Assembly: GCA_900551245.1 (NCBI GenBank)
Contig: URVC01000050.1
Coordinates: 1-34,261, forward strand
Direction: 5' to 3'
DNA: 34,261 bases
Origin: an uncultured bacterium
Lineage (GTDB): Bacteria; Verrucomicrobiota; Lentisphaeria; Victivallales; Victivallaceae
Numbering within the stretch: position 1 is the stretch's first letter; every line of letters starts with the position of its first letter. Shown in pieces: positions 24,280-31,031 of the stretch. The notes beneath the pieces were generated by a model. The model had not been told where the DNA came from. It did no database searches and saw only the letters and a list, made by a program, of their open reading frames with translations. The translations under genes were made by a program, and so were the position numbers.

Positions 24280-27200
24280 ATGAAGTTTTTCTTTGCGGTT
24301 GTCGCCTCTCTCGGCGTGATGAGTGCGGAGTGCGGAAACCTGATTTACAATGGCGGATTCGAGCTGGGTACCGATGGATTCGCACTGCACCGGATTGTCA
24401 CCCGGAAAGACCGGCGGCATCTGCCGCTGGAGTTGGAAAAAGCAGATCCTGCACACGGGAACTGTTCCATTCGGATTCCCAATCCGGACGGGGACTATTT
24501 CGAGTTCTACGTCTCCTCGTTTGTGCTGAAACCCGACACGGTCTACACCTTCTCCATGACCGCGAAAACCGATGTCGCGGGCGGAGTGCCGGTGGAAGCG
24601 CTGATCCATGACATCCAGTGGAACACCAACCGTAAGACCTTTCAGGTCGGCGACCGGTATTCCCGGTACAGTTTCCGCTTCAAAACCGGCGCGGCGGGCG
24701 GCCCGAATGTGATCCGGATCTGGTCGTTTCAGCGGACCGATCCGGAGGGCGGATGGAAAGGGAATCTCTGGCTGGATGATATTTCCGTTACGGAGAATGG
24801 AGGAAGTCCCGGAGCCGTCTATGCCGGGATTGCCGGCCGTCGCTACTGCTGGAACATTGCGGAAAATGAGAAATCCCCGTTCCGGCTGAAACTCCAGAAC
24901 GACACGGCGCAGGAATACCGCGGAGCCTTGAAGGTGAAAACCGTTTCCGAATATGACGGTAAAACCATCCAGGAAGAGAGTGTGCCCGTCGAGCTGAAGG
25001 CGGGTGAAATCGCGGAGCTGCCGCTGCGCAGCCGCATTGCTCCGCAGTACGGCAGTTACACGCTTGAAGTAAGCGGCGACGGAATCGTCTCCCGGAAGCT
25101 TCCGTATGTGGTGATCGGCAGCCTCGAACGGAAAGCGCGCAACTATGACCGGGATATCTGTGTCGGAATCAACGGCGGGCCGAAACTGACCAGCGGTTAC
25201 ACCAATCATAAGCTGATTCTTCGAAACGGATATTCCACCTCCAACGTCTCCGTGGAGGAGCGGTTCGCGCTTCTGCGCGATGCCGGAATCCGGCTCGTGC
25301 GGCTGTGGGACAGCGGCCGTCTGCCGACCGCCTGGGCGGCAACAGAACCGGTGAGGGGAGAATATGATTTCAGTTTTCTGGACTCCGTAACCGGACTTAT
25401 GGAGAAATACGGGATGGTTCCGGTGCATGTGCTCGGCGGCGAGCTGTTCCGGCAGCCGTATCTGAAGACGGGATACGCGCGGGAGAATCCTTTGCCTGCC
25501 TGGGCGCTGCCGATGGCGGAGCGTCCGGCGGAACATCCTCCTTACGCGATGCAGAAGCTGAAGGGATACATCGCTCTGCCGCCGATCGACTGCTGGAACG
25601 AGTACATGACCGCTCTGGCCCGGCATCTGAAGGGGAAACAAGCCTATTTCGAGTTCACCAACGAACCCAATCTCTATGTCACGCCGGAGGTGTACAACCG
25701 CTATCTCAAAGCGACCTGGGAGGGGCTGAAGGCAGGGGATGCAAACGCCCGGGTGGTTGGCTTCAGTGTCACTTCCGACTTCAAGGCGGACAGCAACAGC
25801 TGGCTCGAACAGGCGATCAAAGCGGGTGGGCTCGCCTGGTGTGACATTCTCAGTTTTCATCCCTACAGCATGCGGGAACTGGGGTCGTTGCAGCCCGCGG
25901 ATGCGGCGATTCGGACGATTTTCGATCTGCAGAAGAAAGCGGGCAAAACTCTGCCCATCTGGAATACGGAACTTTACTACCTCTTTGATACACCCGCATC
26001 GACCGATCGGGCACAGAAGGAGAAAAAGGTGGAGTATCTGCTGACCCGGTTTCTGCTGGATTGCGGAGAGAACGTCGCACAATCGATCTCAATTCAGGAA
26101 GATATGCTGTGGCGGGATTCCAGTTATCTCACCTACGTCGGCGAATTGATTCCATCCACCTATTTTGTCGCCTGCAACACATTGGCCCGTCTGTTTGAAG
26201 GGGCGAAGGTGGTGGCGAAGCACCGTCTTCCGGCCGGCGTGATCTGCTACGTCTACCGCCGGGACGGAAAACTGATCGCCGCAGTCTGGAACTATGAGAA
26301 AAAAACAGGTGTGACGCTGGATCTTTCCCGGTTTGATGTGATGGATCTCTTCGGGAACCCGGTTGCGCCGGGCCTGAAGAAGGTCGGGCCGGCCCCCTGG
26401 CTGTTGACGCAGGGAAAGAGGAACGATGCGGAATTTCTCGCCGCCTGTGCCGCGTTGAAACCCCGTTTCGTCTTTCCGGTTCAGGTGTCGGACCGAGGCC
26501 GGGTGATACAGGGAAATGCCGTCGTCGGGCTTCACAATCAATCCGATGAGATCCGGCATTGCATCGTCGGTTTGAACGGCGGCGGCTACAGTGCGAAAGA
26601 GTGTGTCAAACTTTCTCTGCAGCCGGGTGAGAGCCGGATGGTTTCCATCCCGGTTCGCCGGATTCGCGGAGAGAAGACGCCGGCCCATGTGGTGATCTTT
26701 GATGGATCGACTTACCGGGTGCCGCTCTTGCTCTCCGAGAGTCCTGTGCTGGCGAATGGCTCGCCCCTGCAACTTCGGTCTGCGGACGGCCGGCTTTCCG
26801 CCGAAGTGCGGACGGAGGTGAGAGAGAAACGTTTCCAAGTGAGTGTGGAGGTATGCGATTCGACCGATGCCGGTCCGAACGGAACGCGGGAACCGTGGGA
26901 GAGCGATTCAGTGGAGCTCTTTCTCGATCCGATCCCGCTGGTGTTGGCGGAGCGTTCGGCGCAGCGTTACAATGCGGAGACGTCGCGCGTCTTTCTTTCG
27001 CCGCGTGACCCGAAGCCGTTTCGGATCTGGTCGCAGCAGCTGCGGGAGGAGGATTGCCGCTGGGAGATTGCCCCGACCGCTTCCGGATATTCCGTCCGTT
27101 TTGAATGCCCGGCAAAAGGGGTTCCCTTCGGCTTCGGCATCAAGATCAACGACGCGGAGAATTCCGGAAGCAAAGCGGTGCGCAGCGTCGCCTGGGGCGC

Positions 27201-27762
27201 GGAGGGGAAAGCCTATGCGGATCGGTTCCAGTTCGGAATCATTCAGGAAACTCCGGTGGCAGCCCGCGGTTCTGCCGTCACCTCTCTGCTGACCGATGGC
27301 TCATTGGAAGCGGGCAAAATGACGGAGGATTGGAAGAAGAACTACTCTTCACCGGCTTATCCGGCGACGCTTGTGGAGAACCGGGATTTCTTCAACGGCA
27401 CCCGCTGTATGAAGCTGACCGCTTCGCCGGAGGCGCTCCTTTCGGTAATTTCCCGGGATCTTCCCGCCATGCCCGGGCAGAAATTGAAGCTCTCATTCTG
27501 GGCGAAAGGGGAGGGAATACGAGTTCTTGACTGCTGTATTGAGATCTGGAGTCCGGTGAAACACCGGGGAGAACATCTCTATATCCGCCGGAAATTCAAT
27601 CTCGCGGATGACTGGAAGCCTTACGAACTCACCCTGGTTGTGTCGGAAGACACGAAGCGTTATCCGGATGTTCTGGATAAGACTGCCCGGATCAAGTTCT
27701 GGCTGCCGAAGGAGAAGGGGGCGGTCTACCTGGACGATATTTCCGTGCAGAGGCTTCCTTGA
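24280..27762 (+). CDS. Giant secreted clan GH-A glycoside hydrolase with CBM4/9-like domains at both ends
   Basis: This 1160-residue protein has a signal peptide at about 1-19 (KFFFAVVASLGVMSAEC). A CBM4/9-like domain follows (about 20-172: NLIYNGGFELGTDGF to LWLDDISVTE), then a beta domain (about 175-285). The TIM barrel covers about 290-650. FEFTNEPNLY at 457-466 gives acid/base Glu462, SFHPYS lies at 525-530, and PIWNTELYY at 559-567 gives nucleophile Glu564. A CBM9/DOMON-like domain lies near 820-990 (SDSVELFLDP, FGFGIKINDAEN), and a second CBM4/9-like domain near 1005-1160 (TDGSLEAGKMTEDW to YLDDISVQRL). The enzyme should act outside the cytoplasm on a complex polysaccharide or glycan. 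It ends an operon with a strong terminator 13 bp after the stop. The catalytic family resembles GH39/GH5 but is not assigned. Confidence 0.86.
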   Translation: MKFFFAVVASLGVMSAECGNLIYNGGFELGTDGFALHRIVTRKDRRHLPLELEKADPAHGNCSIRIPNPDGDYFEFYVSSFVLKPDTVYTFSMTAKTDVAGGVPVEALIHDIQWNTNRKTFQVGDRYSRYSFRFKTGAAGGPNVIRIWSFQRTDPEGGWKGNLWLDDISVTENGGSPGAVYAGIAGRRYCWNIAENEKSPFRLKLQNDTAQEYRGALKVKTVSEYDGKTIQEESVPVELKAGEIAELPLRSRIAPQYGSYTLEVSGDGIVSRKLPYVVIGSLERKARNYDRDICVGINGGPKLTSGYTNHKLILRNGYSTSNVSVEERFALLRDAGIRLVRLWDSGRLPTAWAATEPVRGEYDFSFLDSVTGLMEKYGMVPVHVLGGELFRQPYLKTGYARENPLPAWALPMAERPAEHPPYAMQKLKGYIALPPIDCWNEYMTALARHLKGKQAYFEFTNEPNLYVTPEVYNRYLKATWEGLKAGDANARVVGFSVTSDFKADSNSWLEQAIKAGGLAWCDILSFHPYSMRELGSLQPADAAIRTIFDLQKKAGKTLPIWNTELYYLFDTPASTDRAQKEKKVEYLLTRFLLDCGENVAQSISIQEDMLWRDSSYLTYVGELIPSTYFVACNTLARLFEGAKVVAKHRLPAGVICYVYRRDGKLIAAVWNYEKKTGVTLDLSRFDVMDLFGNPVAPGLKKVGPAPWLLTQGKRNDAEFLAACAALKPRFVFPVQVSDRGRVIQGNAVVGLHNQSDEIRHCIVGLNGGGYSAKECVKLSLQPGESRMVSIPVRRIRGEKTPAHVVIFDGSTYRVPLLLSESPVLANGSPLQLRSADGRLSAEVRTEVREKRFQVSVEVCDSTDAGPNGTREPWESDSVELFLDPIPLVLAERSAQRYNAETSRVFLSPRDPKPFRIWSQQLREEDCRWEIAPTASGYSVRFECPAKGVPFGFGIKINDAENSGSKAVRSVAWGAEGKAYADRFQFGIIQETPVAARGSAVTSLLTDGSLEAGKMTEDWKKNYSSPAYPATLVENRDFFNGTRCMKLTASPEALLSVISRDLPAMPGQKLKLSFWAKGEGIRVLDCCIEIWSPVKHRGEHLYIRRKFNLADDWKPYELTLVVSEDTKRYPDVLDKTARIKFWLPKEKGAVYLDDISVQRLP

Positions 27763-27774
27763 TGAGTGGATGCG

Positions 27775-27807
27775 GCGGTCCGGCATGAAGGAGCCGGACC
27801 GCTTTTT
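27775..27807 (+). terminator. Strong intrinsic terminator of the 22.4-27.8 kb operon
   Basis: GCGGTCCGGC (27775-27784) and GCCGGACCGC (27793-27802) form a perfect 10-bp stem with an 8-nt loop, followed directly by TTTTT (27803-27807). It lies 13 bp after the glycosidase stop. It is the clearest terminator in the window. Confidence 0.93.
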
Positions 27808-27974
27808 CCAGCCGTCCAACCGGGATTTTATGTCACACCGGCAAGGGGCGCATCGGTGTTGCCCCGCCGCCCCGCCGGAAAGAGACGAACCCTTTGTGAT
27901 GAGAGTTGGCCGGATTTTTCGTTGATGCGTGAAAATTGCGCACCTCTTCTTCCGGCAGGTTACGGTTGCCCGTG

Positions 27975-28625
27975 TTATGCCTTTACCAGCTGCCGCTTTA
28001 CGAAGCGCAACGGCTGTTGAAGCATCCGGATGATGAACCCCACCAGAACCGCCGCGAGAAGAGTTCCCTCCCGGATGCCGCTGATCTCCTGGAACCAGCA
28101 GAGCGAGACGAGAATCGCGGCCACCACGATGGAGACGTCAAAACAGACCTTGGTCGTGCCGAACGGGAAGCCGTACTCCTCCGAAACCGTGCGGACAAAT
28201 CCGTCACCCGGCATGAAGGAGATATCCGCCAGAAGCTGAAACGCGATGCCGGTCGCCAGCATGGCACAGCCGAACAGCTCTTCCACCAGGCGGAGCAGGT
28301 AGCTCTCCGGAATGTAAAACGAGGAGATCCACATCCCCAGGTCGATAAAGAAGCCGAACCCGAAAAGCGTCAGCAGCTGCCCCAGCCGGGACCAGTGAAA
28401 GCGGCTGCGCAGAATGGCGAGCTGCATCAGCAGAAAGAGGATGTTGAGACAGACCGTCGCCATCCCCAGAGTCCAGGGAATGATGAACGTCGTGACATAG
28501 GGCAGGCTTGAGATGGGGGAGGTCCCCAGCCCCGGCCGGGTGCTGAAGGCGACGCCGAAGCCGGCGAAAATGAGTCCGATGAAGAAGAGAATAAAACGTT
28601 TTCTTTTGCTGTAGCGCGATTTCAT
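27975..28625 (-). CDS. YczE/YitT-like integral membrane protein
   Basis: The 216-residue protein has a basic start (MKSRYSKRKRF) and about five or six hydrophobic helices, beginning FILFFIGLIFAGFGVAFSTR. The GLGTSPISSLPYV segment near 33-45 and MPGDGFVRTVSEEYG near 137-151, then TTKVCFDVSIVV, are the conserved turns of this family, whose function is not firmly known. ATG 28625 overlaps the MarR stop as ATGA, so I prefer it to an in-frame ATG at 28643. It is the second gene of a MarR-led operon, which suggests a regulated role in transport or efflux. No terminator is obvious downstream. Confidence 0.85.
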   Translation of the reverse strand: MKSRYSKRKRFILFFIGLIFAGFGVAFSTRPGLGTSPISSLPYVTTFIIPWTLGMATVCLNILFLLMQLAILRSRFHWSRLGQLLTLFGFGFFIDLGMWISSFYIPESYLLRLVEELFGCAMLATGIAFQLLADISFMPGDGFVRTVSEEYGFPFGTTKVCFDVSIVVAAILVSLCWFQEISGIREGTLLAAVLVGFIIRMLQQPLRFVKRQLVKA

Positions 28626-29053
28626 GATTGTGGATTCCGACAAGTTTTCTGAATCTGCCGCAGACCGTGCAGCAGATGGTTGAGGTTTTCTCCGGAGAGC
28701 TCCCGGCAGGCGGCCTCTTCCGTTTCCCGAAAGAGCTCCTGGATGCGGCGGCCGATTTTTTCCCCGTCGGCGGTGAGGGCGACGATGGAGTTTTTCCGGT
28801 TGCCGTCCGCCTTGTCGCGGCGGATCAGGCCGTTGTCCTCCATCTTGCCGAGGATCGGCGAAAGCGTTGCCGGATCGATCAGACAGCCGTCGGCGATCTC
28901 CCGCTGAAACGAGTCCGGGTGGCTCATCAGGTAGTCGATCACCTTCGGCTGGCCGGGCAGCAGCGCCGGATATTCCTGCCGAAGCCGGGCGAAAAACCGT
29001 TTCTGAAACAGCGTATGCGCCGCCAGGAGGTTGTAGTGCAGAGAGTGTTCCAT
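28622..29053 (-). CDS. MarR-family transcriptional regulator
   Basis: This 143-residue protein has the MarR plan: dimerization helices at the ends, then QPKVIDYLMSHPDSFQREIA (35-54), the recognition region LIDPATLSPILGKMEDNGLI (58-77) and the wing DKADGNRKNSIVALTADGEK (80-99). It leads an operon with the YczE-like gene, with a 4-bp overlap. A 22-bp interrupted palindrome covers its -10 region, so autorepression is likely. It is only distantly similar to the MarR protein at 14173-14622. The ligand is unknown. Confidence 0.93.
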   Translation of the reverse strand: MEHSLHYNLLAAHTLFQKRFFARLRQEYPALLPGQPKVIDYLMSHPDSFQREIADGCLIDPATLSPILGKMEDNGLIRRDKADGNRKNSIVALTADGEKIGRRIQELFRETEEAACRELSGENLNHLLHGLRQIQKTCRNPQS

Positions 29054-29060
29054 GAGTTTT

Positions 29061-29082
29061 TTATCATTAGTATCCTAATAAT
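29061..29082. promoter_or_regulatory. MarR-type operator, 22-bp interrupted palindrome
   Basis: ATTAG (29065-29069) and CTAAT (29074-29078) face each other across TATC. The symmetry resumes outside one mismatched pair with TAT (29061-29063) and ATA (29080-29082). The size and its place over the -10 element and start site fit a site for the MarR protein encoded just downstream. Confidence 0.7.
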
Positions 29083-29107
29083 ATAGCAGAAAAGGCGGAT
29101 TTTTCAA
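29079..29107 (-). promoter_or_regulatory. Promoter of the MarR/YczE-like operon
   Basis: On the minus strand TTGAAA (29107-29102) is followed after 17 bp by TATATT (29084-29079). Transcription would start near 29072, inside the palindrome at 29061-29082. Confidence 0.7.
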
Positions 29108-29201
29108 GGGGGAAACAGAGAAAACTCTTCGGATAAAGCTCCAAAACACTGCTGAATTTTTCTGCCGGAATGGAAAATTTCAATTTTTTCCGGACAGGGG
29201 G

Positions 29202-29230
29202 TTGACGAAGCCCGGATCTTTTGCTATACT
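29202..29230 (+). promoter_or_regulatory. Promoter of the FadR-type regulator and aldolase genes
   Basis: TTGACG (29202-29207) is followed after 17 bp by TATACT (29225-29230). The spacing and -10 element equal those of the promoter at 6417-6445. Transcription would start near 29237. Confidence 0.75.
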
Positions 29231-29239
29231 ATTAAACAG

Positions 29240-29258
29240 ACAAAAGAATCAGTTTTGT
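29240..29258. promoter_or_regulatory. ACAAAA/TTTTGT palindrome at the FadR-type gene's start site
   Basis: ACAAAA (29240-29245) and TTTTGT (29253-29258) are separated by 7 bp. It lies between the -10 element and the start codon. Many FadR-subfamily operators contain a TTGT...ACAA core, so this could be an autoregulatory site. Confidence 0.5.
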
Positions 29259-29271
29259 AGGATTAATTGCG

Positions 29272-29913
29272 ATGATCCAGCGGAATCTGCTGAAACGATT
29301 TGAACGTTATCTGATTGAGGGAGGGTTCCAGCCGGGTGACAAGCTGCCGGTGGAGCAGGACCTGGCGGAACACTTCGGCGTGGCCCGCAGCACAATTCGG
29401 GAAATCATCATCCACCTGTGTCTGCAGGGGGTTCTGGAGCGCCATCCCAACCGGGGGACGATTCTCACCATTCCCGCCTGCGAGAGCATCGGTCACGATC
29501 TGGCGTTTCAGTTGCACTGGCTCGGTTGCGGCTGTGAGGAGTTGAAAGCGGCCCGGCTGATGCTCGAGAGCACCGTTGCGGCGGAGGTGATTCGTTGCAT
29601 CACGCCCGCCCAGCTGGACCGGCTGATCCGCATCAACAGAAAAATTTCCGAAGCGGAAGCGGATCCGGCTCAGGCAGATGTCTTCGATCTGGAGTTCCAT
29701 CTGACGCTGATGGAGATCGCCGGCAACCGGCTGATTCAGGTCTTCTCCCAGGTGATATCGCTGCTGTTCAGCCGGGAGTACCGCGAACAGTTCAACTCCA
29801 CAGCACGGGTCCGGCATTCCGTGGAATCCCATCAGCAGATGATTCAGGCGATCCGGGCAAAGGACCTGCCGGCTCTGCATCGGCTGATTTACGAACACAT
29901 TACACCACTCTGA
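29272..29913 (+). CDS. GntR-family regulator, FadR subfamily (FCD domain)
   Basis: This 213-residue protein has a GntR winged helix at about 3-66 (LLKRFERYLIEGGFQPGDKL, then FGVARSTIREIIIHLCLQGV and the wing RHPNRGTILTI). An all-helical FCD effector domain follows (about 85-213). The metal-binding signature of FCD domains is visible as DLEFHLTLMEIAGN near 140-153 and a later SVESHQQMIQAIRAKDL. AGGA (29259-29262) lies 9 bp before the ATG. It is 76 bp ahead of an HpcH/HpaI aldolase and shares operator-like repeats with it. FCD regulators often sense sugar acids or keto acids, which fits that neighbour. Confidence 0.93.
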   Translation: MIQRNLLKRFERYLIEGGFQPGDKLPVEQDLAEHFGVARSTIREIIIHLCLQGVLERHPNRGTILTIPACESIGHDLAFQLHWLGCGCEELKAARLMLESTVAAEVIRCITPAQLDRLIRINRKISEAEADPAQADVFDLEFHLTLMEIAGNRLIQVFSQVISLLFSREYREQFNSTARVRHSVESHQQMIQAIRAKDLPALHRLIYEHITPL

Positions 29914-29918
29914 TCTTT

Positions 29919-29947
29919 TTTTGTCAGGATTAAATAGTCTGACAAAA
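29919..29947. promoter_or_regulatory. Inverted repeat between regulator and aldolase genes
   Basis: TTTTGTCAG (29919-29927) and CTGACAAAA (29939-29947) are perfect 9-bp arms with an 11-nt gap. The half-sites share GACAAAA with the region at 29239-29245. It could be a second operator for the FadR-type protein. As RNA it could form an attenuator hairpin, but no T-run follows. Confidence 0.55.
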
Positions 29948-29989
29948 CAATAAAAATTATCATACAATTCAAGAAGGAGAGGTCGAATC

Positions 29990-30790
29990 ATGAGCTTGAA
30001 GGAACGGGTGCTCCGCTGTGAAAAATTGTGCGGAACCCACATCGCACTGAACCATCCGGTCATCACGGAGATTCTGGGATACACCGGATTCGACTTCATC
30101 TGGATCGATACCGAACACACCTCCATCGGTTACGAGGATCTGCTGCAGCATCTGAACAGTGTCAGACTGAGCGGGACGCCGGGGATCGTGCGGGTTTCCA
30201 TGGCGGACCGCAACCACGTCAAGCGGGTGCTGGAGATGGGGCCGGACGGGATCATTTTCCCGATGATCAACACGGTGGAGGAGGCGGAGGCCGCCATGAG
30301 GTCCTGCATGTATCCGCCGCGCGGCACCCGGGGATTCGGTCCGCTCGGAGCGGTGCAGTACGGTCGGAGGGAGATCGGCGACTATATCCGGAACATTGAC
30401 AATGAACTCTGCCGTTTCATCCAGATCGAGAGCTGTACTGCGGTTCGTAATCTGCCGGAGATCGTGAAAAACCCCTATATTGACGGATACATTTTCGGGC
30501 CATGCGATCTTTCCGGGTCGATCGGGGAGCTGAACAACGTGTTTGGAAAGCGGAACGTCAATCTGATGCGCGAGGCGGTCGCCCTCCTGAAGGAGGCGCA
30601 CAAATGCATCGGCGTATCGACCGGCTCGACGGATCCGGAGGTGCTGGAGTTCTGGGATGATCTCGGCGTCAACATGATTTCATCCGGCATGGACTATGAC
30701 TACATGCGGCGCGGCGCGCTGAAAAACCGCGCCGCTCTCCGCCGCATCCAGAACCGGAAAGAGGTCGCTCATTCTGCCGCGATTGCTTAA
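29990..30790 (+). CDS. HpcH/HpaI-family aldolase (2-keto-3-deoxy sugar acid aldolase-like)
   Basis: The 266-residue protein matches class II metal-dependent pyruvate aldolases such as 2-keto-3-deoxy-L-rhamnonate or 4-hydroxy-2-oxoheptanedioate aldolase. WIDTEH at 38-43, RVSMADRNHVKRVLEMGPDG at 68-87, MYPPRGTRGFGP at 107-118, IQIES at 144-148 with metal ligand Glu147, and FGPCDLSGSIG at 169-179 with ligand Asp173 are all present. A strong GAAGGAGAGG ribosome binding site precedes the ATG. It would cleave a keto-deoxy acid to pyruvate and an aldehyde in the cytoplasm. The FadR-type gene just upstream probably controls it. Missing dehydratase and dehydrogenase partners must lie elsewhere. The precise substrate cannot be told. 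Confidence 0.9.
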   Translation: MSLKERVLRCEKLCGTHIALNHPVITEILGYTGFDFIWIDTEHTSIGYEDLLQHLNSVRLSGTPGIVRVSMADRNHVKRVLEMGPDGIIFPMINTVEEAEAAMRSCMYPPRGTRGFGPLGAVQYGRREIGDYIRNIDNELCRFIQIESCTAVRNLPEIVKNPYIDGYIFGPCDLSGSIGELNNVFGKRNVNLMREAVALLKEAHKCIGVSTGSTDPEVLEFWDDLGVNMISSGMDYDYMRRGALKNRAALRRIQNRKEVAHSAAIA

Positions 30791-30812
30791 ATTCAGAACA
30801 TATTGTCTTTGG

Positions 30813-30970
30813 ATGTGGCAGGAGGAAGACGATCAAATTATGCTGCTTAATATGAAAGGGCTTTCGATGGACCAAGAATAGGTGGTAGTATCAGGGAGTG
30901 TGATCAAGAGCTGGCAAAGTCACCGGAAATAAAATCGCCGTTCAGACGATGCGATGTTTTTGCGGATTGA
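30813..30970 (+). pseudogene. Possible frameshifted remnant of a small HTH (Myb/GcrA-like) protein
   Basis: From ATG 30813 a frame reads MWQEEDDQIMLLNMKGLSMD and stops at 30881. The adjacent frame from 30878 continues with IGGSIRECDQELAKSPEI and stops at 30970. Joined after one missing base, W-x3-DD-x-I-x-L-x4-GLS-x3-IG recalls the start of small Myb/GcrA-like DNA-binding proteins. The match fades after the glycines and there is no good ribosome binding site for 30813. It sits where base composition drops. I treat it as a weak candidate; chance is a real alternative. Confidence 0.2.
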
Positions 30971-31031
30971 AGGAAAACAATACTTATCATTCGAGTTGCC
31001 ATGCGGATGGATGTGAAATAAAAGGTGAGAA

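Noticed and set aside
24193..26082. A 629-codon open frame on the minus strand
   Set aside because: It is antisense to the secreted glycosidase, whose signal peptide, catalytic motifs and binding domains are clear; the antisense product shows no recognisable motif.
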